Below are positions 34,598 to 43,269 of a DNA stretch of 64,000 bases, piece by piece; the first letter of the stretch is position 1, and every line of letters starts with the position of its first letter. The DNA is from an uncultured bacterium (GTDB taxonomy: Bacteria; Cyanobacteriota; Vampirovibrionia; Gastranaerophilales; Gastranaerophilaceae): NCBI GenBank assembly GCA_948964545.1, contig CAREDV010000001.1, forward strand, positions 496,001 through 560,000, given 5' to 3'. A program made the translations under genes and the position numbers. Under the pieces are notes generated by a model that was given only the letters and a program-made list of their open reading frames with translations, was not told the DNA's origin and searched no databases.

Positions 34598-35659
34598 ATG
34601 AAAAAGATTTGTTTATTGTTTGGAGTTATATTTTTATTTGTGAATTTTGTTTTTGCAGAGGATTTTATGGTAATTCCTCCATCTGTTTCACTAACGGTTC
34701 GTCCCGAGAATAATCGCGAATTAAAAACTTATGTTGAACAATTAAAGGAGTATGTTGGTACTGCTTGGGAAAAAAAGAATGTAAAAAATGATTTGCGGGA
34801 AAGAGTATTGGTAGAATTTAAAATAAATAAAGCCGGTGTATTTTCAGAACCAAAAATAGTTTTTTCAAGTGGTAGTACTTTAGTTGATGATGAAGTTTTA
34901 AATACAATAAAAGAATTAAAACACTTTAAACCGCTTCCTGAAACATTTAAAAAAGAAAGCATTGTTGCTCATTTTTATTTTATCGCATCGTATGAGACTG
35001 CATCTAAAGATGTTGTGGCTGCTGAAAAATATATGAGAGATTTGCAAAGAATAATAAAAATGAATTGGAATCCGCCAAAAGGCAGGGAAAGTCTGCGTGT
35101 CGTTTTGTTGTTTAGGCTGGAGAAAAACGGGACTTTATTGAGTAGTGCGGTATTTAAGTCATCAGGTGATAAGGAGGCAGATAAAGCTGCTTTAGACGCT
35201 TTGAAAAATTCAGCGCCATTTAAACCATTGCCTGCAGAATTTAAGGAAAAAAGTATAGATATACAATTCACATTTGATTACAATGTATTTAATACATATT
35301 CTATGAAGTCTGCTCCTCCAGCACAGCCAAAACCTGTTGATGAAATTTATTATGAAAATTTGGACAAAAATTTGTTGATTGTTAAAAAGAATTTAATTCG
35401 AGAACATGATGGTTATAAATATATCCATGCTTTAAAATTAAATGATTTTTCATATACTGCATATTTGCTTCAAAGTAGAATTGATTGTCGAAACCGCCAA
35501 ATAGGCGTCAAGAAAGTTTATGCAGGTGCTTATAATATGTCACATAATGTTTTGGGATTTACACGATTGGTAAATGTATTTGCAGATGATGTGAAAATGA
35601 AATCTCCTGATAATAATACGGATTATATGAAAATATATAATTATGTTTGCCAGCCGTAA
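34598..35659 (+). CDS. secreted protein with two TonB C-terminal-like domains
   Basis: The 353-aa protein has a signal peptide (MKKICLLFGVIFLFVNFVFA). Two repeats follow near residues 45-130 and 145-230 with TonB_C features: VLVEFKINKAGVFSEPKIVFSSGS with FKPLPETFK, and VVLLFRLEKNGTLLSSAVFKSSG with FKPLPAEFK. The last 110 residues are unassigned. It has no N-terminal membrane anchor or Pro-rich span, so it is not a classical energy-transducing TonB. The ATG at 34598 lies 6 nt after a TATAAT. Confidence 0.75.
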   Translation: MKKICLLFGVIFLFVNFVFAEDFMVIPPSVSLTVRPENNRELKTYVEQLKEYVGTAWEKKNVKNDLRERVLVEFKINKAGVFSEPKIVFSSGSTLVDDEVLNTIKELKHFKPLPETFKKESIVAHFYFIASYETASKDVVAAEKYMRDLQRIIKMNWNPPKGRESLRVVLLFRLEKNGTLLSSAVFKSSGDKEADKAALDALKNSAPFKPLPAEFKEKSIDIQFTFDYNVFNTYSMKSAPPAQPKPVDEIYYENLDKNLLIVKKNLIREHDGYKYIHALKLNDFSYTAYLLQSRIDCRNRQIGVKKVYAGAYNMSHNVLGFTRLVNVFADDVKMKSPDNNTDYMKIYNYVCQP

Positions 35660-35669
35660 AGCATTAAAA

Positions 35670-35695
35670 AAGCGCCTCTTGGGCGCTTATTCTTT
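35670..35695 (+). terminator. intrinsic terminator
   Basis: AAGCGCC, TCTTG, GGCGCTT, then a T-rich tail: ends the TonB-C gene transcript 11 nt after its stop. Confidence 0.85.
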
Positions 35696-35697
35696 TA

Positions 35698-35831
35698 AAT
35701 GGTGACAAAGTCTTGCTCGTTCGCATTTAACGGCAATTCCGCCTTTTGCTAATGATTGCATCACAACCGCAAAAGTGCTCCGGCCTCATCTCACTCGCGC
35801 CAAGCGAAAGTTGTTCGTTGGGTGATTACAT
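35698..35831. other. compositionally unusual intergenic stretch
   Basis: Between the TonB-C terminator and the tRNA-Glu terminator lies about 130 nt that is visibly richer in G and C than its surroundings (for example CTCCGGCCTCATCTCACTCG). I find no frame with a start and ribosome-binding site and no clear tRNA-like fold. Its role is unknown. Confidence 0.4.
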
Positions 35832-35833
35832 AA

Positions 35834-35857
35834 TAAAAAAACACCTATTAAAGGTGT
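35834..35857 (-). terminator. intrinsic terminator of tRNA-Glu
   Basis: Minus strand ACACCT, 5-nt loop, AGGTGT, then seven T, starting 15 nt after the tRNA 3' end. Confidence 0.8.
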
Positions 35858-35871
35858 TGTTTTTATTATGG

Positions 35872-35944
35872 TACCCCCAAGCGAATTCGAATCGCTGTCT
35901 ACACCGTGAAAGGGTGTTGTCCTAGGCCTCTAGACGATGGGGGC
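35872..35944 (-). tRNA. tRNA-Glu (anticodon TTC)
   Basis: On the minus strand the acceptor stem GCCCCCA pairs with TGGGGGT, with A as discriminator. The anticodon arm ACACCCTTTCACGGTGT has loop CTTTCAC, giving TTC. The D-arm has GTCTAGAGGCCTAGGAC and the T-arm GCGATTCGAATTCGC. No CCA is encoded. Confidence 0.96.
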
Positions 35945-36072
35945 TCAATCGACAATTTCTATTATATGCAAAAAAATTTTTATTGTCAACACTTTTTAAT
36001 TATTAATTTAAAATTAATTTTAATGACTTTTTGAAATTCAGCGTTAAAATGATACTGTAAGGAGTTAAATGT

Positions 36073-38667
36073 ATGCCAAATTTTGAAAAATTTACTAATT
36101 ATTCGCAGGAAATTTTGAATTCCGCAGGTGCTGTAATGAATGAATATAAAAATTCCGAACTCCAACCTGAGCATGTCATGCTCGCAATGATTAAAGATGA
36201 TGGAATTATAAGAGATTATTTAACTGAATTAAAACTTTTAAATCAGGGATTTGTATCCAAAATTGTTCAAGCGGTTAAAAGTTTTCCGACAATTTCTACA
36301 CCGCCTTCGGGGCAGGTTTTTCTATCAACACAGACTTATAAACTTTTGGATTTGGCACAACAACAGGCAGAAGAATTGAAAGATGAATTTATCAGTATCG
36401 AAGCTGTACTTCTTGCCATGACAAAGTTAGAAAACAGTAATATTCAAAATCTTTTGCGCACAGAAGGTGTAGATGCAGGTAAAGTTTTGAATGTTATGAA
36501 AAAAATAAGAGGTAATAAAAAAGTGGATAATAAAAATGCAGAAGAAAATATGAAAGCTTTGGAAAAATATTCAACCGATTTAACTGCGCTTGCACGAAAA
36601 GGTAAATTAGACCCTGTTATCGGGCGTGATGAAGAAGTAAGACGTATTATTCAGGTTTTAAACCGCCGTACAAAAAATAATCCTGTATTAATCGGTGAAC
36701 CTGGTGTCGGTAAAACCGCTATTGTTGAAGGTTTGGCACAGAGAATTGTGCGTGGAGATGTTCCAGAAAGTCTTAAAAACGTTAAACTTGTATCTCTTGA
36801 TATGGGTGCTTTGGTTGCGGGTGCAAAATTCAGGGGCGAATTTGAAGAACGTTTGAAAGCTGTTTTGAAAGAAGTGGAACAGTCAAACGGCGAGATTGTC
36901 ATGTTTATTGATGAACTTCATACAGTTGTAGGGGCTGGTGCGACAGAAGGTTCTATGGATGCAGGAAATCTTTTAAAACCGATGCTTGCGCGAGGTGTTT
37001 TACGCACAATCGGCGCTACTACAATTAACGAATACCGTAAATATATTGAAAAAGACCCTGCGTTAGAAAGACGTTTTCAGCCTGTTTTGGTTGGAGAGCC
37101 GTCTGTAGAAGATACTATTTCTATTTTACGCGGGCTTAAGGAAAAGTACGAAGTTCACCATGGTATCAGAATTTTGGATAGTGCTTTAATTCAGGCTGCT
37201 AAACTTTCTGACAGATATATTACAGACAGGTTTTTGCCCGATAAAGCGATTGATTTGATTGATGAAGCGGCATCTTCTTTGCGTATTGAAATTGATAGTA
37301 TGCCGGAAGAAATTGATAAAATGATGCGTCAGAAAATTCAGCTTGAAATTGAACGTGAAGCTTTAAAAAAAGAGTCTGATGATGATGCACGCGCAAAAGT
37401 TGACGATTTGACTAAACAAATTGATGATTTGGAAGGCAAAATTTCTAAAATGAAATCTCAATGGGAGCAGGAAAAAGCTTCAATTACGGGTGAAGCAGGT
37501 ATAAAAGAGGAAATTGAAAACGTAAAAGCAAAAATTGAGGAAGCAGAGCGCAATACTGATTTGCAGACTGCCGCGGAACTTAAATACGGTAAACTTCTAG
37601 AGCTTGAAAAACAATTAAAAGCTGTTCAAAACAAAGAACATACTGAAAATAAACTTCTTAAAGAAGAAATTAATGACGAAGATATTGCAAATGTTGTAAG
37701 CAAATGGACAGGAATTCCTGTTAACAAACTTGTCGAAAGCGAAAAACAAAAACTTATTAATATGGAAGATATTTTGCACAAACGTCTTATTGGCCAGGAA
37801 GAAGCTGTTGAAACTGTTTCCGATGCAATTCGTCGTGCCCGCTCAGGTTTGAAAGACCCGAAACGTCCGATAGGTACTTTCTTATTCCTTGGACCGACAG
37901 GGGTTGGGAAAACAGAACTTGCAAAATCACTTGCCGAATTTATGTTTAATGATGAGGATGCGCTTATCAGAATTGATATGTCTGAATATATGGAAAAACA
38001 TAATGTTTCAAGGTTAGTAGGAGCGCCTCCAGGTTATGTCGGTTATGACGAAGGAGGACAATTAACTGAAGCTGTTCGCAGAAAACCTTATTCTGTTGTA
38101 CTTTTTGATGAAATTGAAAAGGCTCATCCCGATGTATTTAATATCATGCTTCAAATCTTTGATGACGGCAGATTGACTGACAGTAAAGGCAGGACTGTTG
38201 ATTTCAAAAATACGTTGATTATAATGACATCAAATATCGGCTCTGATATTATTTTAGAAAATTCATTGAATTCACTTGTATCTCAATCAAATTTTGAAGA
38301 AACAAAAGAAAAAGTTCTTGAAGTTTTAAGAAGCCGTTTCAAACCAGAATTTTTAAACAGAATTGATGAAACAATTTTCTTTAGAGCTTTAAATATGCAA
38401 GATTTGACACAGATTGTAGATATTCAGATGGATTACCTGCGCCATTTGTTGAAAGATCAGGAAATTGAATTTGAAATCACTCCTGAAGCTAAAGAATTTC
38501 TTGCAACACGCGGATTTAACCCCGTATATGGCGCACGACCGCTGAAACGAGTAATTCGTCAATTAATAGAAAATCCATTATCAAAACAAATTTTGTCACA
38601 AAAATTCCTTCGCGGTGATAAGGTTATAATTGATGTTGATAATGACGAAATTGTATTTAAAAAATAA
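36073..38667 (+). CDS. clpB: ATP-dependent disaggregase ClpB
   Basis: A full-length 864-aa Hsp100 protein: Clp-N repeats at 1-145, AAA-1 with Walker A GEPGVGKT at 208-215 and Walker B MFIDELHTVVGAG, the coiled-coil middle domain (about 410-525), and AAA-2 with GPTGVGKT and VVLFDEIEKAHPDVFN. The C-terminal D2-small domain has NPVYGARPLKR. It rescues aggregated proteins together with DnaK. AAGGAG lies 10 nt before the ATG. No CIRCE or HrcA-like site is visible in the 130 nt upstream. It is monocistronic. Confidence 0.97.
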   Translation: MPNFEKFTNYSQEILNSAGAVMNEYKNSELQPEHVMLAMIKDDGIIRDYLTELKLLNQGFVSKIVQAVKSFPTISTPPSGQVFLSTQTYKLLDLAQQQAEELKDEFISIEAVLLAMTKLENSNIQNLLRTEGVDAGKVLNVMKKIRGNKKVDNKNAEENMKALEKYSTDLTALARKGKLDPVIGRDEEVRRIIQVLNRRTKNNPVLIGEPGVGKTAIVEGLAQRIVRGDVPESLKNVKLVSLDMGALVAGAKFRGEFEERLKAVLKEVEQSNGEIVMFIDELHTVVGAGATEGSMDAGNLLKPMLARGVLRTIGATTINEYRKYIEKDPALERRFQPVLVGEPSVEDTISILRGLKEKYEVHHGIRILDSALIQAAKLSDRYITDRFLPDKAIDLIDEAASSLRIEIDSMPEEIDKMMRQKIQLEIEREALKKESDDDARAKVDDLTKQIDDLEGKISKMKSQWEQEKASITGEAGIKEEIENVKAKIEEAERNTDLQTAAELKYGKLLELEKQLKAVQNKEHTENKLLKEEINDEDIANVVSKWTGIPVNKLVESEKQKLINMEDILHKRLIGQEEAVETVSDAIRRARSGLKDPKRPIGTFLFLGPTGVGKTELAKSLAEFMFNDEDALIRIDMSEYMEKHNVSRLVGAPPGYVGYDEGGQLTEAVRRKPYSVVLFDEIEKAHPDVFNIMLQIFDDGRLTDSKGRTVDFKNTLIIMTSNIGSDIILENSLNSLVSQSNFEETKEKVLEVLRSRFKPEFLNRIDETIFFRALNMQDLTQIVDIQMDYLRHLLKDQEIEFEITPEAKEFLATRGFNPVYGARPLKRVIRQLIENPLSKQILSQKFLRGDKVIIDVDNDEIVFKK

Positions 38668-38690
38668 AGACCTCATTTGAGGTCTTTATT
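38666..38690. terminator. bidirectional intrinsic terminator
   Basis: AAAGACCTCA and TGAGGTCTTT form a 10-bp palindrome between convergent genes, with T-rich sequence on the plus side and A-rich on the other. Confidence 0.85.
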
Positions 38691-39427
38691 TTACGGATTT
38701 ATACATTCCCAGTAGGTTTTTGTATTATCGGTTTCACAAGTGTTGGAGATTGCCCATTTCGCACAGGTAAAGCCTTGATAATGTTCTCTATCTGATTTTA
38801 AACATCCGCCAAATCTTGTATAAGGTGCAATCCCGTTATTTTTATCAATAACGAATGAAAACATGTCATGTCCGAGGCGATTTGGTCCTTTGTTTGGACC
38901 GTTGATGTCAATATGGTAACCGCGAGCTCCCCAGGGACTCATAAATATTAATATTCCGCTGTTTGTCAAAATTGATTTTGTTGTCAGTGAATCAGGATCT
39001 ATATGCGCATAAGAACCTTTAACAAATGAATCGTATCCTTTTGCTTTACCACCTGCACATTGTAAGTAGTGTTTTGTACATAATTTTGCATTTGGAATAT
39101 ATTTAATGAGTTTATCCAAATGATTAGAGTATGCAGTTCTTAAATCAGTTTCATTATTTAAATCTTCATAAATTAGAGGGTAGTCATTTTGCATAAGCAA
39201 ATGTGCGTTCTGAATTAATGAATAAGCTTTTTTGAATTGAGTTTCTAACACATGTCTTTTATAATTAGCTATTAAGCTTGGCATGGTTATCGCCGCAACA
39301 ACTCCTATAATTCCTAAAGTGATAAGGACTTCAGCTAAAGTAAACCCGTCTTTAAAATTTCTACAAAACCCAATGTGGCGGTTCAAGCGGCTACGCTTGG
39401 GGGGGGGGCGATTCTGAGCTTTTTCAT
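38691..39427 (-). CDS. type IV prepilin-like protein, frame interrupted by a C10 tract
   Basis: A promoter, GGAGG and ATG (39427) lead into MKKLRIAPPP and then a ten-base C tract. At ten bases translation stops four codons later. At eleven it continues in frame through a basic leader to DG and then FTLAEVLITLGIIGVV, a type III prepilin cleavage site, giving a 28-residue leader and a mature pilin of about 218 aa. The body has DINGPNKGPNRLGHDMF. Without the tract-dependent start only a TTG at 39386 is available, with no ribosome-binding site. As sequenced the gene should be off. Confidence 0.8.
39399..39408. repeat. G10 homopolymer tract (C10 on coding strand)
   Basis: Ten G on the plus strand, codons 7-10 of the prepilin gene. 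A perfect CAAGCG/CGCTTG hairpin (39384-39399) abuts it, which could promote polymerase pausing and slippage. Confidence 0.95.
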
Positions 39428-39447
39428 ATAAGATACCTCCATCTGTA

Positions 39448-39476
39448 ATTATTTATGATTTTTTAATTTTTGTCAA
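39448..39476 (-). promoter_or_regulatory. promoter of the 38691-39427 prepilin gene
   Basis: Minus strand TTGACA, 17 nt, AATAAT. It lies in the end of the upstream 39463-40305 gene, giving the prepilin its own transcript with a leader of about 15-20 nt. Confidence 0.6.
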
Positions 39477-40305
39477 CCCATATATTAAACTGTAAATTAT
39501 CTTTTTGCGGTTTTATTTCAACTTCTTTACCGCGAAACATTACTCCGCAGTAGTTAAAGAATTGAGCAGGACGGTTGCCTTTGTATTTCAATATATCAAA
39601 ACCGTTAATTGAAACTGGACTTTCTATCGTAAGCATACTGCCGTCAACAGTTTTTGTTTTGAAATATTTGATATCTATCTGTGCATTGTCATAACTCCAG
39701 CCGTTATCGTTAACATAATCAACAATTCCGTATATAGGTGTATCTTTTTTTATGTAAAGTTTTTCGTTTTTGTAAACATCTTTTTCCGAAATAAATTTAA
39801 GTTTGTCGCCGACTTCAATTTCATCGTAACAGGTTGAAATTGTTTGAGCAGGTTTTATTTTTACAGGAAATTCTTCTGATTTTATATAGTCGCTAAAAAA
39901 TACAACAAGTTTTGTTTTTTCAGGTTTCAAAATTACTTCGCCGCCACGAATAAATGCGGTTGTAGTCCCAAAAGATATATTATTTGCAAATTCCTGATGC
40001 TTTTTATGCTCTCCGCCTTTGATGTAAATATTTCCATTAAGAACTTTATTTGTATCCTTGTATTTGAAATTGTTAATAAGCAATGTTGCCTGTTCGCCAG
40101 CAAAACCGTTAGGCGTAAGCTCTTTTATTACACCAGTGATTATTTTATCTGAATTTACATCTTTAAATTCTATGGTATCGCCTTCCATAAGGTGTTTGTC
40201 AGCTGTTGAAATTTTTTGTATCGGAGTTATAGTAACAGGAATCTCTTCTGCTATAGAAGATATTCCTGTCAATAATATACAAATTAAAACAAGTTTTTTT
40301 AACAT
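39463..40305 (-). CDS. secreted protein with internal duplication, unknown function
   Basis: The 280-aa product has a signal peptide (MLKKLVLICILLTGISSIA). Two related halves each begin with a short proline strand: EIPVTITPIQKISTADKHLMEGDTIEF and EFPVKIKPAQTISTCYDEIEVGDKLKF. Each half ends with a Gly-Lys/Glu-Val-Ile motif (GGEVILKPEK, GKEVEIKPQK). This implies a duplicated beta domain. No family is recognised. The start overlaps the M48 protease stop by one base (TAATG), so it is coupled to it and may be its partner or substrate. Confidence 0.7.
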   Translation of the reverse strand: MLKKLVLICILLTGISSIAEEIPVTITPIQKISTADKHLMEGDTIEFKDVNSDKIITGVIKELTPNGFAGEQATLLINNFKYKDTNKVLNGNIYIKGGEHKKHQEFANNISFGTTTAFIRGGEVILKPEKTKLVVFFSDYIKSEEFPVKIKPAQTISTCYDEIEVGDKLKFISEKDVYKNEKLYIKKDTPIYGIVDYVNDNGWSYDNAQIDIKYFKTKTVDGSMLTIESPVSINGFDILKYKGNRPAQFFNYCGVMFRGKEVEIKPQKDNLQFNIWVDKN

Positions 40306-41000
40306 TATAATTCATCTTTCATTTGTTTTCTTTTCTGTTTTTGTTTAAATGCATTTATTTCTTTGTTCATTGCATATTCAAAATTTTTATAAGATGGTGT
40401 TTTTGTAAGTGGTGAGTTTAAATATTTTGGGTATTTAACATAAATGTATTTGTACATTTCTATTAATCTTTTTGAACCTTTCGGGTGTAAGTATGTACAT
40501 CCCCAATCCCAAATTGGTTCTCCAAAAAGTTTATTACCTATAGTAATAGCTGCAATCGGGTCGTAACCTGCTTTTACCATATAATCTATTCCGTTAAGGT
40601 CAGCTTTTTGTTCATATTTCTTAGAATTTGCATTCATAGCCATATATTTAATCATACCGCCGTAAGCTTCAACAGAATGTGCGATTTCATGTGATAAAAC
40701 ATATGCAAGTTCATCGTCGTTGTCTATGTAGAAAAACATTCCCTCATGGATTGTAACTGTTTTGTCATAAAGATTTGAAAATGCATTAACATTCTTTTTG
40801 GTATCGACAAAAATTGGAACTCTTTTTGCAATTTTGTTATCGAGCATAATTTTTTGTCCGATTTTAATAACTTTTTCTTCACTGATACCTTTTTTGTTCC
40901 AGAAGTTATCCAAACTAACTCCGCGAACAACCAAAACTTCGTCTGCAAAAGAACATGCTCCGATGAGCAATAATCCTAATAATAATAAAATCTTTTTCAT
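40305..41000 (-). CDS. M48-family zinc metalloprotease, secreted or lipoprotein
   Basis: The 231-aa protein has HEIAH at residues 104-108 and a third-ligand Glu130 in KKYEQKADLNGID, as in M48 peptidases such as BepA/LoiP, which act on envelope proteins. The N-terminus MKKILLLLGLLLIGACSFAD can be read as a lipobox (IGAC, Cys16) or as a signal peptidase I site. AAAGGAATT precedes the ATG. It is co-transcribed with the duplicated-domain protein downstream. Confidence 0.87.
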   Translation of the reverse strand: MKKILLLLGLLLIGACSFADEVLVVRGVSLDNFWNKKGISEEKVIKIGQKIMLDNKIAKRVPIFVDTKKNVNAFSNLYDKTVTIHEGMFFYIDNDDELAYVLSHEIAHSVEAYGGMIKYMAMNANSKKYEQKADLNGIDYMVKAGYDPIAAITIGNKLFGEPIWDWGCTYLHPKGSKRLIEMYKYIYVKYPKYLNSPLTKTPSYKNFEYAMNKEINAFKQKQKRKQMKDEL

Positions 41001-41127
41001 AATAATTCCTTTCTGTGCTTTATTGTAATATATTAATTAAAATTTTGCAAGCATAATGTAAAACTTTTATAAGGATAATTTATTTCGTGATATAATACGA
41101 TTATAGACAATTAGTGGAGAGAAAATT

Positions 41128-42972
41128 ATGTGCGGAATAGTCGGATATGTAGGTCATAGATCTGTTGTTGATATATTATTAGATGGCTTAGAACAGCTTG
41201 AATACAGAGGATATGACTCATCTGGTATTGCTGTAATGTGTGAAAAGGATATTAAAGTTTATAAAGCAATTGGAAAATTGCAGAATTTGCGTGAAGAACT
41301 TCGCGGGCACGAGACTGAATTTACAGCATCAACAATGGGTATAGGACATATCAGGTGGGCAACTCACGGTGCTCCGACTGCACTTAATGCTCATCCGCAT
41401 ACATGCAATTGCGGTAATCTTGTTATTGTACATAACGGGATTATAGAAAATTATAAAGAATTAAGAGAAGAATTATCTGCAATAGGCTGTGTATTCCGCT
41501 CGCAGACTGATACAGAAGCAGTTGCTCATCTTGTTGCAAGAAAATATGCTCAGTGTAAAGATTTAACCGAAGCTGTGCGTTTGGCTTCTCAAGAAATTGA
41601 GGGAGCTTATGCTCTTTGTGTTATGCATAATGACTGCAAAGATAAACTTGTGATTACAAAACGCAATGCTCCGCTTCTTATCGGTGTAGGAGATGGTGAA
41701 TTTTTCGCAGCATCTGATGTTCCAGCTATTATTAAGCACACTAAAAAAGCTGTTTATTTGAACGATAATCAGATAGCAGAATTGACACCTGAAAGTATGA
41801 ATATTTTTGATGCTGAAGGAATTAAGATTGAACCAAAAATTGAAGTTTTGCCTTGGGAGCCTGTTGCATTGAGTAAAATGGGTTATAAACATTTTATGCT
41901 GAAAGAAATTCATGAACAGCCTGATGTTATTAGAAATATTTTGGTTGGAAGACTTCATGCACCTGATGAACATATCATTTTGAATGAAGTTAAATTAACA
42001 AAAGAATCCTTGAAAAAGTTAAATAGAATTCAGATTATTGCTTGTGGAACATCTTTGCATGCGGCAATGGTAGGCAAATATTTAATCGAGAGTTTCTGCG
42101 GGATTGCAGTAGATGTGGAAGCATCAAGCGAGTATATTTACAGAAAAACAGTTACTGATGAAAATACTCTTGTAATTGGAGTTTCGCAATCAGGTGAAAC
42201 GGCTGATACTTTAACCGCTATTAAACAATCAAAAGCTCGCGGTTCTCATATTCTGATTATTACTAACCGTCCTGACAGTGCAATGGCACGTGAAGCAGAC
42301 AGTTTAATTCCTGTTAATGCTGGTATTGAAGTTTCTGTAGCTGCTACAAAGTCTTATATAGCTCAGTTGATGGCGTTCTATCTTCTTGCTTTATATATGT
42401 CAGAAATAAAAGACAGCATAGCTTCATCAACTTTGACTTCTTTGAAAGCAGAATTGATGGTGTTACCGCAAAAAATTGAACAAATTCTTGCACACAAAGA
42501 AAATATTCAACATGTTGCAAGAGCTTATGCTGGAACAAAAGATTTTATTTATGTTGCAAGAGGAATAAATTTTGCAACAGCACTAGAGGGTGCATTGAAA
42601 CTTAAAGAAATCAGCTATATTAATGCAACAGGCTATCCGGCAGGTGAGTTGAAGCATGGACCTATTGCAATGCTTGATGAAACAATGCCAGTATTGTCAA
42701 TTTTGATGAACGGTTCTGTTTATGAAAAATTATTATCAAATAGTGAGGAAGCAAAAGCAAGAAATGCAAGAATGATTGCTCTTACGAATTCAAAAGATGA
42801 AAAATTAAAAGATTTGTTTGAACATATCATGTACGTTCCTGAAGTTCAGGAATTGTTCTCACCAATAATTTCAATTATACCGCTTCAATTGTTAGCATAT
42901 TATATTGCCGAGTTTTTAGGCAAAGATGTAGATCAGCCTCGTAACCTTGCAAAATCAGTTACGGTAGAATAA
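41128..42972 (+). CDS. glmS: glutamine-fructose-6-phosphate aminotransferase (isomerizing)
   Basis: GlmS makes glucosamine-6-phosphate for peptidoglycan and LPS. The 614-aa protein starts MCGIVGYVG, where Cys2 is the glutaminase nucleophile. RGYDSSGIA and GIGHIRWATHG belong to the glutaminase domain, and two SIS domains follow (ACGTSLHAAMVGKY, VSQSGETADTL, AATKSYIAQ). The C-terminal KSVTVE is conserved. TATAAT at 41091 and GGAGAG before the ATG are seen. There is no room or signature for a glmS ribozyme in the short leader. Confidence 0.97.
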   Translation: MCGIVGYVGHRSVVDILLDGLEQLEYRGYDSSGIAVMCEKDIKVYKAIGKLQNLREELRGHETEFTASTMGIGHIRWATHGAPTALNAHPHTCNCGNLVIVHNGIIENYKELREELSAIGCVFRSQTDTEAVAHLVARKYAQCKDLTEAVRLASQEIEGAYALCVMHNDCKDKLVITKRNAPLLIGVGDGEFFAASDVPAIIKHTKKAVYLNDNQIAELTPESMNIFDAEGIKIEPKIEVLPWEPVALSKMGYKHFMLKEIHEQPDVIRNILVGRLHAPDEHIILNEVKLTKESLKKLNRIQIIACGTSLHAAMVGKYLIESFCGIAVDVEASSEYIYRKTVTDENTLVIGVSQSGETADTLTAIKQSKARGSHILIITNRPDSAMAREADSLIPVNAGIEVSVAATKSYIAQLMAFYLLALYMSEIKDSIASSTLTSLKAELMVLPQKIEQILAHKENIQHVARAYAGTKDFIYVARGINFATALEGALKLKEISYINATGYPAGELKHGPIAMLDETMPVLSILMNGSVYEKLLSNSEEAKARNARMIALTNSKDEKLKDLFEHIMYVPEVQELFSPIISIIPLQLLAYYIAEFLGKDVDQPRNLAKSVTVE

Positions 42973-42973
42973 T

Positions 42974-43150
42974 ATGATTGTTTCGCAAACTATAAAAGTA
43001 AAAAAAATAGAAAACTTTGATAATTTATATGTTGAACAAGAACTGCAAAAACTTGGTTTAAATTTTGTGCGCTGGGCGATTATTGCTGTTGATGACGCAT
43101 TTTTGACTGTAAGTGTATCGTATATTAACACATCTTCACACATAATTTGA
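42974..43150 (+). CDS. 58-aa protein of unknown function
   Basis: The frame begins 1 nt after the glmS stop and reads MIVSQTIKVKKIENFDNLYV, then a mixed helical and strand segment (ELQKLGLNFVRWAIIAVDDA), ending in HII. Its amino-acid make-up is protein-like and it has no membrane helix. There is no separate ribosome-binding site, so translation would be by re-initiation after glmS. The stop overlaps the metK -35 element. No family is recognised. Confidence 0.55.
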   Translation: MIVSQTIKVKKIENFDNLYVEQELQKLGLNFVRWAIIAVDDAFLTVSVSYINTSSHII

Positions 43151-43175
43151 TTTTAAAAGTTGTCTGGTGTACACT
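43147..43175 (+). promoter_or_regulatory. promoter of metK
   Basis: TTGATT, 17 nt, TACACT. Initiation near 43182 would give a leader of about 88 nt that contains the folded element at 43191-43246. Confidence 0.55.
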
Positions 43176-43190
43176 CTTTATTAATGTGCC

Positions 43191-43246
43191 GGGTCGGAAT
43201 TAAAAACCTTACCGGCGGGTTGACGGTGATAAGGTTCGCCGAACCC
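43191..43246 (+). promoter_or_regulatory. candidate structured leader of metK
   Basis: An outer pairing GGGTCGG (43191-43197) with CCGAACCC (43239-43246, one bulge) encloses an inner hairpin AACCTTA/TAAGGTT (43205-43211/43230-43236), extended by CCG/CGG. The hairpin loop carries GGGTT, which can also pair with AACCC of the outer stem. So two mutually exclusive folds are available, as in a riboswitch or a pseudoknot. It does not match the SAM-I consensus I know. The AAGGAG of metK follows at 43258-43263. Confidence 0.5.
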
Positions 43247-43269
43247 AAATACAAATTAAGGAGAAAAAG

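Noticed and set aside
41000..41127. glmS ribozyme upstream of glmS
   Set aside because: The distance from the TATAAT to the ATG is only about 30 nt, too short for the ribozyme.
41563..41973. 136-aa minus-strand frame inside glmS
   Set aside because: It is antisense to a highly conserved enzyme and has the Phe/Asn/Ile-rich composition of a shadow frame.
43150..43269. SAM-I (S-box) riboswitch before metK
   Set aside because: The characteristic four-helix S-box sequence and kink-turn motif are not visible; only a two-stem fold is seen.
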